DNA from: Isoetes taiwanensis
Lineage: Eukaryota > Streptophyta > Lycopodiopsida > Isoetales > Isoetaceae
NCBI GenBank assembly: GCA_021234155.1
Contig: JAJEKV010000125.1
Coordinates: 1,116,144-1,180,143, forward strand
Length of the DNA stretch: 64,000 nt
Reading direction: 5' to 3'
Each line of letters starts with the position of its first letter. Positions within the stretch are counted from its first letter, which is position 1. Made by a program: the position numbers and the translations under genes. Below the pieces are notes generated by a model. It made no database searches, was not told the DNA's origin, and worked only from the letters and a program-made list of their open reading frames with translations. Below, one piece after another: positions 23,644 through 34,859 of the stretch.

Positions 23644-26600
23644 CCAAGAAATTGCCTATACTTAGCCATTTATTATCCAAAGAATCTAAGGAATCTTTAT
23701 GTTGGTGTATCTGACTTGTTGCAACCATTTCTATGTCATAGATAACTTGAGATTTAATCCAGAATATAGAAATTGTCTTTCCACCATACTGACACCTATT
23801 TCTATGCTTCCATACATTCCACAAAGCAATGTAACATAAGGAATTTTTAAAAGCATCATCATTCATCAGGAACTCAAGCAAAGTAGCAGGACAAGTGATA
23901 TTGAAAGTAAATTCAAACCATCTCCAAAAAGAATTTAGAATAGCACAGCCAAAGATATGTTCTAGAGATTCAACGGTATTGCAACCAAGAGGCGGTTGGG
24001 ATGCACGGATTTGTTAAAAATTGAGTGCCTTGCTAAAAGTTTTTCATATTTGGCAAACTCTTGTTGGCAATTAACCCGGATAGTAGAAATCTTTGGGGGC
24101 AAGAATGAATTCAAATATTTTTAAAAGCCTTTTTCATAATCATCAGAGAGTCCCCAATAAAGTTTAGATTTGGAGGCTGGTGAGGCATATTTAAGCAGGT
24201 GTAGATCTTGGAAACAACTTTGTAAATAGGCACCCATAATGAACCAATCATCGGTGTGAGGATTGTCAAGGAGATTGATATTGTTAAGTTTTGCACGATG
24301 AATCTAAACAAAAGCTTATCGGATGGTGCCTCGATCCTATTTTTGAGTTGTCACGAAATCCATCTTGTTTGAACCCATAAATCACCAAGCTTTGAAATAC
24401 CATAGTCTGTCCACTTTTTGTATAACTTAGGATGTTTAATAGCCAAAGGGTACTATTGTCTCGAAAAGATTAAGATTCAAAAATGCTTGTGTTCAAGTGG
24501 CTATTTGAATATTTGAATGTTCAAAGTTAATGTGAACTTTGTTCGGGCCGAGGATAATGCCTCTCATAAGAGGGATATGTTTGGTGCGAGGTTTGAGTTG
24601 TGAAAATTTGAAGAAGGCAAATCATGGTGATAGAAGGATGTCCTTTCGGATGGTACGCAAAGAAAGCGGTATTTGATAAATAATGTGGCTGGATTATTTT
24701 TGCAAACGAGGATTTCGGATATATTTTCCAGCCAAAGCATATTACACGAAGAGCCAAGTTCTTACATCCTATGCCACCACGCTTCTTGCTTACGGTAATA
24801 GTATTCCATTAACCATATGGTGCTTCTTCGGATGAAGTTTCGACAATTCTCTCGATTTGTTGATAGATGCATTTTGGAGCTAAGAGGGCAGAGGAGTAAT
24901 AAATGTGGGAGGCAGCAAGAACAGAATTAGCAATTATGATTCTTCCTGCAAGTGAAAGATAATTTCCATAATTGCCTAGCTTTTCTGATTCTGGAGACAA
25001 TAGGTGTCCATAATCCTTTGAGACTGGGATTGAGGGACAAAGGCATACCCAAAAGGTTGGTTGTCTCAGTTGATTTGATGCACTTGATGCCAGCAATACT
25101 ATCAACATCTAAATCCCCAATAATTGTGCATTTGTTTCTGTCGAGATGTATCCCAGAGGCTGCTCCAAAGATGTGAATTGTGTTCGGGAAGTTGGCAATG
25201 ATGCCTGGCTCATTCTTGAGGAAGCTGAAGGAGTCATCTGCATATTGCAGAATGGAAAGGTTGGAAGTATTATCAAGAAGATTCAGACCAACTATGTTAC
25301 CCACAGATTGTTGATGTATAATCACTCTAGTGAGCATCTACGCTTTCTGACGAGAAAGAGATAAGGGGCTAGGGGCAACCAACAGCCGACACCTCGAGCC
25401 AGAGGGAAGAAATATCCAGGGGAGCCATTCACAAGAACAGTTGATTGGGATCTAGAATTTAATCCCAAGATTAACTTGATAATTTTTTCACTAAAGCCCG
25501 GTTTTTGCGGGGAGAATTCTAAGAAGTTCCACCTTCGGTGTCAAAGGCTTTTGAAATCTAACTTCAATAAGATACAATTTTGTTTAGTTAGAATGTTCCA
25601 ATGCATTCCTTCCATGGCTGCAATATAGTTATCGGGATGTATCTGTTTGGGAGAAAAGCGATTGATTACGTGATGACCTCTTGAAGATGAGCTTTTTTAC
25701 CGGTAGCTATAATCTTAGCATAGACCTTATAAGTGGAGTTTGTTAAAGAGATAGGCCTCGGTCGAGAAAGGCGAGGATTATCAACTTTAGGGATTAGAGT
25801 GATAAGGCGGAAGATAGAAGCGAGGGATGCGGATGGTTGGAATTCCAAAACCCTTGATCATGTGCATAAAATCATTTTTAATAGTATCCGAGAATCTAAT
25901 GTAGAATTAGTTGGGTGGAAGACCATCGGGGCCAGGGCTTTTGCCTTTGGCAAGACTCTTGAGGATAGAGAAAGTCTCATCTGCAGTGGGGATAGCATCT
26001 GTAGAGGGGGTCATGATCAGATTACTATGTAGACCATTATTTTCAATAAGATCAGTAAAAGATTTGGCTTCAACAGTTTGCACAGAGCTGTCTATAGGTT
26101 GGGAGAAAATATTCTCATAATTGGAGCAAAAGAAATTGGAAATTTCTTTTTGATTCGTGAAGATATTACCATTTTCATCTTTGACAGTGGTCAGTTGACT
26201 CTTTAAAAGTCTGGATTTGGCAACTCTGTAAAAGAACTTGGAATTTCCATGGTCCATGCTGGAAAGATACTTGATTTTGCATCTGATGGATGCTCCTTTT
26301 GCTTTCATCTCTTCAATTGTTTTGATAACCCTTTCTAGATTTCCTTCTTGCCAATGAAGCTCAACATTAAGGGGGTCCTCCTGCAGCTGCATTCTTACCT
26401 CTTTCATTTCTTTAAGATAGGCACTTTTTTCTGCTTGCTTACTTTCATGTAAATTCTTCGACCACTGTTTGATCCAGATTTTGGAGTCTTTTATGTTGGT
26501 ATAAAAGGATTTCATAGAATTTGTAGATCTAACTTTGGGGAGAGTTTCATAAAAGGCAATGAAGTCCTTGCAGAAAGTATCAGAGTCAAGAAGGGAGCAA

Positions 26601-27530
26601 TTCAGCTTAAAGGGGGTATTGCCATGCCTCTTGACAGATAGAGTGTAATTGATAGTGAAGAATTGAGGGTGGTGATCAAATATAGATGTGCACTCATCAC
26701 TGCTAACCAGACAGTTATTCCAAATATCATTCTGAGTGTTATTTATGTAGAACCTGTCCAAAGCACAATATACCCTGCTATTTCCTTCTTGCTTGTTGGA
26801 CCAAGTGTAGGCAGAGGTAGAGGAGGGGATATGCTGAAAGAAATGCCTATCAAGCATTTGATCCCATTGTGAAATCTCTTCAGATGACATGTTAAGATTT
26901 TTTCCTATCTTCATATCCCAAGTAGGTGTGTTACTAAAATCCCCTGCCATGATCCAAGTGTCACAAGCCTGAGATGCAATAAAATTGCTAACCATGGGCC
27001 AAGTGTTAGCTCTAATTCTTGAATCAGTGGAAGCATAAATGTTTATAATTCCAAAGCTAAAATCATTATGCTTGTAAATGAATGATTACCCGGGACACTG
27101 CAAGGGCTAGTGTGAACATAGCTATGGATAAGATGTCTCAAATAATGCAAAAAAGGCCATTGGCCTCGGAGTTTGAGCACCAAAGCTTGGCCTCAATCAA
27201 ATAGATGAAAAGCCGAGAGATAGCCCTTCTTCTTTTTAAAGGGCCAATCCAATCTTGCTAAGTTAAAAGCATTCAATGGCTAGGAATTTCTAAGCTCTGA
27301 GTCATTAGGAAGGATGATAAAAACATCTAACTAAGCCAAATGAAGATAAATGAACTACCAATCAGAAATCGAGGCGATCGACAAAGCTGATAATAACCCT
27401 TCATTTTTCATTTTTAGAAAAGGGCCTTTTAGTGCAATAGATAGATCTCGTTGAGATCTTTCAACCTTAGGTGCTTTGCAGATTTTTCACTTATGATTGT
27501 CAAAACTCCAAAACAGAATCTTCATGGAGC
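23591..27530 (-). pseudogene. LINE ORF2: endonuclease and reverse transcriptase
   Basis: It begins with MKILFWSF near 27,527, the usual start of the endonuclease. The middle of the endonuclease is decayed or interrupted (27,480-27,060). An intact 362-codon frame (26,995-25,907) carries WIMAGDFSNTPTWD, the YTWSN region, YCALDRFYIN and FDHHPQFF. It then enters the RT linker (HGNSKFFYRVAKSR) and ends KGKSPGPDGLPPN. Further RT pieces are RLITLIPKVDNPRLSRPRP (25,848), LKLDF and an RGV..CPLAPYLF-like segment near 25,400, LSILQYADDSFSFLK (about 25,250), LSLAGRIIIANSVLA (about 24,960), KRGGIG (about 24,770) and the zinc region ending LWNVWKHRNRCQYGG (about 23,800). At least four frame changes. Confidence 0.85.
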
Positions 27531-27590
27531 AAACAATTTAAGAATAAAAGCAAATAAAAACTCATTTGGACTTTTCTATATAGGAGATGG

Positions 27591-30057
27591 CTAGTGGAAT
27601 TTGATAGCCCTTTTGGTAGTTTTTTGTCGGGTATTGGGCTGCCGAGGTGTGTTTTGGATTTGGCCAAGAATGTTTTTCCCCTTTTTCTTTCTATTTCTGT
27701 TGGAGGATTGGTTTCTTGGGTGGTCAACAATAGGACTGTCTTGATGAGCAAGCAAATAAATATCTCCATCCCATAAGTTATCAGTGTTTGAAATTTGGAG
27801 GTCAGGGGCATTTTCTTTGTCAGAGTGAGGTTCTGCAAAGTTGTTTTCTTTAGCTATTATGTCAGAGTGAGAGCACTGCCAAAATTTGGATTTGCAACAT
27901 TCATGGACTACAGTCTCAGCTAAGGAAGAATCAGTGAAGTTTGTGGGGGTAATTACATTATTATCCACAATGTTATCCACATTAGAGCAGTTAACAAATT
28001 ATCTGCAACTTTTAGAATGGAAAGATCTTGCCTGGTAGTATCTTGTTCCAAGTATGATGACTCTGAAGATCTCAGTTGATGTAGGGAGGAGTTTGCATTA
28101 TTTCCTGTTGTTTCCTCTGATTGGTGCTGATCACATGCTGTTGTTGTTGCTACTGTGTGCTCATGATCTGTGTGCAACAAATTGTGTTCCCAACCCTTTG
28201 AGATATTTCTGATCTGTTCATCCCTATCCTTTGTGGCCACTGACATCTGTTTAGAAGGATCTGGCAATACCTCAGTGGCTGTCATTAATTCCTGCAATTG
28301 CTGAGCTATCTTTGGGGAAATGGCTGCATTCTTAGTAGGAGGCAAGGATGATTCAGTAGTTTCAGAGAGGTCAACATGTAAGAAGAGGGAATCAAGTGCA
28401 GTTTCAAATGGTAATGCAATATTTTAGATGGGATGTGTGATGGATGTATATGTAGGTGTGTTTTCAAGTTGAGAGTGAAGAGAGGTTGGCTCGATGGGAC
28501 CAATACAGGTTTCATCTGCAATTTTATCAGCACCAGGAACATCTGGCATATCTGCAAGAATGGCAAAGGAATTTGATACTTTTAGTGTATCGAGTAGCTC
28601 CTCATATTCTTCAGCAGGTTCAATTTCTTGGTGATCCAAAGTATTTTGGTGTTGTGGAACCTTGACTGGAGATGGAGAAATCTCAGTTGATGATGATGTA
28701 ATCTGCTTGCCCTTTTCTTTGTCCTTTTCTTTGTGATCTATACCTTTTTCATTAAGTAATGAAACCCCATTCAAACCTTGTGAGATAGATTTGCTTCTCT
28801 CAGTAATTGTCATATTAGAAGAAGCTGTATTTTTGTTTCCAACTTGGATATCAGCAGATCCTTTGCTGGATAGTGGTTGTTGACTGATAGTTTGCCTGGA
28901 ATCCTTCATGATGTTTGAAAGAGTCTTATGCAAGTCAACTTTTGGAGGCAAAAGTGAGGCTTTACCTTTCCCTTTTAGCATATATCTGTTATGCTCAATG
29001 TTTACTTTATTTATTTTAGCCATCTCAGAAGTCTGTTTTGTTGCCAAAATAGGTTTATCCTGACAATCTGAAGGTCGATCTTCCTTGATGAGGATCCCTT
29101 TGTTTAGAACCTTAATCTTCATTTGCTTGTCTGAAGATGATGTTATGGTAGATATCTGAGAGCTGTAACTGAGATCAGATTTTTGCTGTGCCAAAGTCCT
29201 AGCATCTCTATGTTTTTGGATTCTTTTTGTACTGCCATTGACTTTGTTCCATCCATTTTGATGCCAATGAGTATTATGATCTGGCCTATTCGTGTCCATT
29301 GTTGCATGTTGATTGGATCCCAATCTGTTTGGAAATGTTGAGGTAGCTGCTTGATTGGGTGGCACAGCATCAACAGTCCCCTTTTCTGGAATATCATTTG
29401 TTTTTGCTTCCTTTTGAAGCAGTATACATTCACTGCCTATTTTATGCCTCCAGTTGCATGTCTGGCAAAGATTTGGTAGTCCTACCCATCTAAGTTGAAG
29501 GATAGAGGTTTTCCCAAAGAAATCTATAAAGGATATGGCAGTGGGAATGGCTTTGGTGATATCCAGCTGAATGAAGCATTTTGGTGGTTTATATGTGGAG
29601 TATTCTGTGGTCAAATAGGTACCAATGGTGCTAAAGATAGACTTGAAGCAGTCTTCATTCCAATATATGGGACTGAGCTCTTCATGGTGACAGAAGCTAT
29701 GTGTAGCTTTTTGAATTCATTTAGAGGTAATGTGGCATTCCATTTTATAAAGGATATTTGGGAAGTGTCACATGTTGTGAGGCCAAGCTTAAGCAAGAAA
29801 TTTGCAGTCCTGGGGCAACCACATTCCACCAGGATGTATGGATAACTTAGCCAATAAATAGAATTTATGACAATGCCCTTGTGAAGCCTTAGGAGATGGT
29901 CCCAAAGTTTTTCTATTTTTATACCAGTGGAATCAACTTTGGCAACAACAGCAAGCTTTGATAAAGAATCAATTTTCGAGGCAATCAAAGGAGAGTTTAA
30001 GTGAATACCTCTTGCATGCATTAATGTTAGAAGACCAGCTGCAAATGGTAATACCAT
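27591..30057 (-). pseudogene. LINE ORF1: DUF4283 and zinc knuckle protein
   Basis: Frame one (30,057-29,611) holds the DUF4283 core with SKLAVVAKVDSTGIKIEKL and the following strands. Frame two (29,614-28,424, 396 codons) continues with KCFIQLDITKAIPTAISF and CQTCNWRHKIGSEC. The latter is a CCHC knuckle with unusual spacing (C-x2-C-x3-H-x5-C instead of x2-x4-x4). A long Ser/Lys/Asp-rich tail follows, ending with the basic stretch RNRKKKGKN near 27,680. ORF1 proteins bind LINE RNA. A single frame change near 29,612 and another near 28,400 separate the parts. Confidence 0.7.
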
Positions 30058-30280
30058 GTTGGTCTACATGGAGAATATATATGTTGGGGTTGCAAATGAT
30101 GCCATGGCCTGATTTGCAATCCCAACATGCATATTTTGTAGGAAGGCAGCATGAATAATTGTTGTGTAAATGTTACATGTAGCTTTTGTTTTTAGCAAGT
30201 CTATGTAAAAAATCTACACGTTGATATGGCAAATGATAGATGGTGCCAGGGTGCCATTGGCAACCTCAGGATGGCAAGTT
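30058..30280. repeat. Right part of the palindrome array split by the LINE
   Basis: A 24-bp-arm palindrome at about 30,079-30,130 (ATGTTGGGGTTGCAAATGA with its inverted partner around CCATGG) continues the style and words (TGCAAATGG, CAACATGC) of the array at 21,930-22,724. Confidence 0.6.
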
Positions 30281-30454
30281 TATGTATTTCTAATTCTCTC
30301 TTATTTTTTCCTTTGCATGATATCTAGTTGTTTATTTCAGCTGCTGGTTGTTTAAAAACAACATTTCAGTCCGAGAGGGCTCTTAAAAAGGAGAGGACTC
30401 TTTTGATTCAGATGACGAGGAACATACCTAAGACAACTAAGAAGCTTAACTAGT

Positions 30455-30664
30455 AAGAAAGATAGTAGATTCAGATATAGCTTGCAAAGTATGCCAGGAG
30501 ATTTGTTCTGGAGTCAACGTGGTCCAGCTTGGTACCACTGAAGATTTTAGTTACTGTGAGATTCAAAATGCAGCTTACAACTTAGACGACGAGGCATTTA
30601 GTGGGGCAGGATTTGTCCTTCTTATGAATCTTGCCAAAGAAAATCTTGATCCTACTAATGGCGC
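30455..30664 (+). pseudogene. 3' end of a disrupted host or transposon ORF
   Basis: The frame reads SDIACKVCQEICSGVNVV, then YNLDDEAFSGAGF and KENLDPTNG. It is cut at GGCGC by the LTR starting at 30,665. If the sequence beyond the partner LTR (reverse complement of 45,908 leftwards) is rejoined at the GGCGC target site, the frame continues for five codons and stops: NGADSIQR, then TGA. This supports the inversion model. Upstream of about 30,455 the frame contains stops. The family is not recognised. Confidence 0.4.
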
Positions 30665-31460
30665 TGTTATGAATATGGTAGCTCGGGGGAGTTGTCTTGG
30701 ACGTTAGTCTTGGTGGACTAGCATGGGTGTGTAAGAATGGCAAATTATGGGCAAAGCAAGGCAAATAAATGGCAAGGAAACTTTATAATGGTTATGGTTA
30801 AATAATATCTTGGAGCCAAGATACTATTTAATGGTTAAAGTTCTAGAGTCTAAATATAGTTGAGCTAAGATAGTATCCTTACGTTTAAAGGTCAAACATA
30901 AATATAAAAAGAACTAAAGCCAAAATTGGTTTGAAAGGAAAAGATAGACGTAACTATAAAAGAATAAATATAAAAGAAACTATGGAGATGAATAGTTATT
31001 ATTAGACGACCACTTTTTGTACAAACTACTGTAGCTTTAACTCTAAGTAGAATATCTCCTTACCATGTGACCACAATCATGTTTTGATAGACCGCCCTTG
31101 CTTATTGCTTGGCCATTGCCAACAAGCCTTGCCATAATTCTGCCACTTCTTAGCACCGAGTGACCCGGTTGGGCGGTGAACTACCTAAGACTGGTTAATG
31201 CATATGGATCTAGCTCTAGTTTTGGTGAACTAAGAGCTTGATCAATCTGAGTTATTAGTGTAACTCGTATCTTATGTTTATTGGATCTGTGCTTATTTGT
31301 CTTCTTATTTTATACTTGGATCATTTTGTCATTGCTAACGGTTTATTCTGTGGATTGTGCAGCAAACCTGGATGGTTTACATGTATGAGATTATGATTTG
31401 TTTGAAGGTATTCTGTATAGAAGATATAAAAGGTATGGTTCAATGTTGTGAACCATAACA
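30665..31460 (+). repeat. 5' LTR of a retrotransposon, 796 bp
   Basis: It starts TGTTATGAATATGG and ends GAACCATAACA, so the termini are TGTTATG...CATAACA. GGCGC precedes it (30,660-30,664) and a tRNA-Met primer site follows. It is about 95% identical by eye to the LTR at 45,914-50,759, which lies in opposite orientation. No coding domain remains inside the element. Confidence 0.85.
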
Positions 31461-31462
31461 AT

Positions 31463-31475
31463 TGGTATCAGAGCC
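31463..31475 (+). promoter_or_regulatory. Primer-binding site, tRNA-iMet
   Basis: TGGTATCAGAGCC two bases after the LTR end is the standard primer site complementary to plant initiator tRNA-Met. Confidence 0.9.
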
Positions 31476-31936
31476 AAGCTATTCCTAAAGTTTGCAAAGA
31501 CTTTCGGTTGATCCTAAAGATTGCAAATAGGAATAGAGGACCTTATTCTGGCTATTCTTGATGTTTGTAAGTCATGTAGTTGGTGCTAGTGATTGCAAAC
31601 TGGAATAGAATTCCTCCTCCTAAGAATCTAAATGATCTTCTTTCTATGAATTTAAAATTTTAACTTCTTGGATCATTCTTTCCAATCCATTTCTACCCAG
31701 ATTAACCAATCTTTGAATATCAGTATGACAAAATTGTTTGTTGCAGGAAACATATGGGTGCAGGTGATTGGTGGCGTGGAATAAGCAGAGGGAACTGAGC
31801 CTAATCTTCCTTATCAATCCATTTCATTTACCAAAATGAATCTCCTTCCAATCAAGCCGAACCAGAACTGACAATCCATCTCCTTGGCCAGGATGGATCT
31901 CCGTTGAAACTTTTCCTGCATCTACGGAGGACGTAT
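31476..31936 (+). other. Internal leader remnant of the LTR element
   Basis: About 460 bp after the primer site without coding signal. It ends at a 32-bp sequence (31,937-31,968) repeated exactly at 51,463-51,494. Confidence 0.5.
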
Positions 31937-31968
31937 AACCATCATTCAATTAAATTGGGATTATGTCT
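31937..31968 (+). repeat. 32-bp exact direct repeat, copy 1
   Basis: Starts AACCATCATTCAATTAAATT and matches 51,463-51,494 at all 32 positions. It marks the inner edge of the left half of the split retrotransposon. Confidence 0.8.
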
Positions 31969-32149
31969 ATTCCAAAATCACGTCGTATAAGCCTTTTATT
32001 GACCATTATATTGAATTAACCACACTTTTGCACTGAGTTCATTTTCGAGCTAGGAAGATGCATTTTGTGTTGAAATGCAAAGGCATTCAAATATTCGATG
32101 CAAATGACCCATATTATGACAGAATGTTGGCATTATAAAAAGTAGGAAA

Positions 32150-32600
32150 TTGCTTATTAATTCGTACCATCACGGACGACAACGAAATCTATACATTGAA
32201 ATTTTAGTGCTTTACGAATAAATAACGGCAAGCAAGTTGCTACAAAACAGAGATTTTCGTGGTTCAAATCGCGCGTGGCACGATTTTGTTGGCATAAATA
32301 ATGCATTATAATGGAACATAAACTTAAAAAACTATTCCGATTCATCGTCGACAGGCGCTCCTGAGATCCTGTCGATCATGAACAAACCATGCTCTGGATT
32401 CCATATAAGATGGATTACAACATCAAAGGGAAGCGGACGGGATTCATAGCAACGACAGTCAGCCAGTCCTCAAGTTCTATTTCTAGCTCGCGGCACCTGC
32501 AGAGGTCCTCATGGTTCATCTTGCAGGTAATAGAATGTGCCATAATAACAAGAAGCAGGCGGAGGCCGAAGCCGATGGTTTGGCAATTTCATGCATATCT
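32150..32600 (-). other. Possible last exon of the FCP1-like gene or a separate fragment
   Basis: On the minus strand one frame reads HEDLCRCRELEIELEDWLTV and another ends HGLFMIDRISGAPVDDESE followed by a stop near 32,339. A one-base change of frame connects them. The segment lies downstream of the FCP1-like exon on the same strand. I cannot show that it belongs to the same transcript. Confidence 0.25.
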
Positions 32601-32809
32601 ATTTATACACACCTAAATTATTGACGGTATATACATATAAATTAGTATAGCAAACTATACACATAATATAAAAAAACAATACGTACACAGAACCAATAAT
32701 GCTGCTATAAAAACACAATATATATTCGAAAGAGGTTGGTGTAAAGTATATTTCATATTCAAAACTTTTTGGAAAGTGTATTTCCTGTATACATATATAT
32801 AAAAAAAGT

Positions 32810-34560
32810 TCCCTTTCTAGAACGATTTTCTCAAGGTCCCTGTCAATTTCCCCTGTTCGATCAAGTTGCGGGTATAGTGTTTGTATCTCTTCGACCATTT
32901 TTCCTGAAGCTATTTCGTGTAAGACACTAACAAAATGAAGCAGGAAGTCATCTTTGTCAAAATCTTCAGGATGATAGGATGGCGGATTCAATGACTGTGA
33001 CTGATTGAAGCAACACTTTAGAGCGTCATCATCCACCATGATCATGCCTTCCTTTTCCTCAACACCTAGGGCATCCATCATGTTGCGCAAGCATTTCACA
33101 AATATCTTTTTACCTGTCGGTTCTTTAGGGTTTGTGAATGAAGCACATTTGCTTTGATCCCAGATGGACACCCAATCTCTATTTAGCTCAGGCACTACTT
33201 TCAAAACTTCCTGTATATTTCTATGCTCCATAGATGACCAAATTGCACAATGAAACAGACTGAAGGCCTGGACCAACATCTCCTTCAGATAAGGGCGCGG
33301 GTAAACATATTTGGTACGTGTCTCAAATGGTTATTGCGCATACCATGACTTTTCAAACGTTGCTTTAGGTAACGTTCTACATAGCACACCATTCAAATCA
33401 AAGATCAGTACTTTTGGGGAAGCCGAATCATTTCTGTTAGTCGAACAATAACGTATAAGATGAAAGAAATGGAAAATGAAAAAGCGCCAGGCGCGATTTC
33501 ATTAATGATGCATGTCAACAAAATCTAAAAATATGATCTCTAGGAAACTCTAAATCACACCAGGCACGATTTCTATATGCTTGTCGTTTGTAAAATGCAT
33601 GGATATCAAAAAGAAAGGAGGGTTTACACGATACCTTTCTTCTTCATCATTCCCCGTGGTGTCTTCTTTCGTTGCATCCTTATTCTGAGTTGTCTCCGGT
33701 CTGCTAGAAGCACCAACCACATCAGTTGAGATCTGTACAGTTTGAACTATGCTTGATAGTTCATTAGTCTTTATGCTAACCTGGTTAGTGCTTTCAGATT
33801 TGGAGTCTGCTTCATCATCATTCTTGTTATTATCATCATCCTTGTTATTTTCACCCTGTTCTATATTTTCACAGTCAAGGATGTTCACAGGCATGTCGAT
33901 AGGTACTTGGTGATCTCTTTGCTCTTCGGTGTCATCCATGATGTTGCCAATCAATAGCTGTCTCATATTCTCCCGTTCTTTAAGCAAATCTGCAGGTATT
34001 TCGGCCTTAGAGGTAGAAGCTTCAGCAAGTTGTTCCCAATGGGCAAAATGCTTCAATGAGATAATGGGAAAGGTCCATAGAGAACCCGCTCTTGTTTAGC
34101 TTCCCCCTATGTGAAGTTAGGAGCTCATACTTAATGTGGTCCACAAGAACTGGGTCGGCCTGGTTTTCTTCCTCTTCTTCCTCTAACTCTTCCACGACCT
34201 TGACACCCTTCCACTTGTCTTCTTGCTCCAGATAGAAGACGTTTCACAGGATGCGTTCATCTAACTGATAGCACTGCCATGCTAGTTTGTCTCCATCTGG
34301 TTTTCCCTTAAGCCTTTCATATTCCTTATCATCCATCATGGCTATCATAATAATAAGCACATGAGAAATTTTACTTCTTTGTCTTTGAAGTCAACTTGGC
34401 CCCTGTTTTCATCTATGAGGGTGCGCTGGGTCATTATGACTTTCACGCATTCTAAGTCATTTGCGGCGGTTAGAGCAGATGCATAGGACATGTCGGAGGG
34501 ACATATAGTGACAATTGTGTAATTCATCTCCGTCATTGAAACCTTGCATATGTTGAAGAG
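32810..34560 (-). pseudogene. FCP1/NIF-like (HAD family) phosphatase-domain gene, 3' exons
   Basis: Three to four minus-strand exon-like blocks are seen. Block 1 (34,536-34,345) reads MTEMNYTIVTICPSD. Block 2 (about 34,340-34,060) contains a run of glutamates. Block 3 (about 34,056-33,640) is acidic and Asn/Asp-rich. Block 4 (about 33,430-32,810) is the FCP1-like domain: VLIFDLNGVLC with the catalytic DxNG form of the HAD motif, YVYPRPYLKEML, CAIWSSMEHRN, WDQSKCASF and the conserved GKKIFVKCL lysine region. FCP1/NIF enzymes remove phosphate from protein serines. The DxDGT motif here is DLNGV; several plant FCP1-like proteins have LDLNG. A TAA interrupts block 4 at about 33,330 and a one-base shift lies near 34,075, so the copy is probably broken unless these are consensus errors. 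Confidence 0.55.
33482..33572. repeat. Two GCGCC palindromes in an intron-like gap
   Basis: AAGCGCCAGGCGCGATTT at about 33,482 and AAATCACACCAGGCACGATT at about 33,552. They lie between blocks 3 and 4 of the FCP1-like gene. Confidence 0.7.
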
Positions 34561-34859
34561 CGTATTATAGTCATCAAGCGACCATCACGGTGCCTCGGCT
34601 ATCAAGCCGCGAAGAGTGTGATATCATGGGGACTGCACCCACTTACGGCAAGGCACACTTGAAACCGGTGGACACTTGATAAAAAGCGTGGATTCCGTCT
34701 CCGGAGTGCGCTTCACCAACGCGACTTTTTCGTTTCAAGTCGGATGCAACTTTAGTGTGAATCCCTTTAAGGTTTGCAACGTTCTTCAACCTGGCGCGAC
34801 AAAGTCTTTGGACCAAAGACATACTTCTTCAAGTCGTCGTTGGAGGCGTTATATTTTTG

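Larger units (their letters stand above)
22725..30057 (-). mobile_element. Near full-length LINE, minus strand, 7.3 kb
   Basis: 24 T at 22,725-22,748 form the poly(A) tail of a minus-strand retroposon. Upstream on that strand lie, in order, ORF1 (DUF4283, zinc knuckle, charged tail), endonuclease, RT with YADD and an RT-associated C-terminal zinc region. This is the complete domain order of a plant L1-type LINE. It is inserted in the palindrome array that flanks it on both sides. ORF2 is broken into several frames, so the copy is inactive. I did not find a clear target duplication. Confidence 0.85.
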
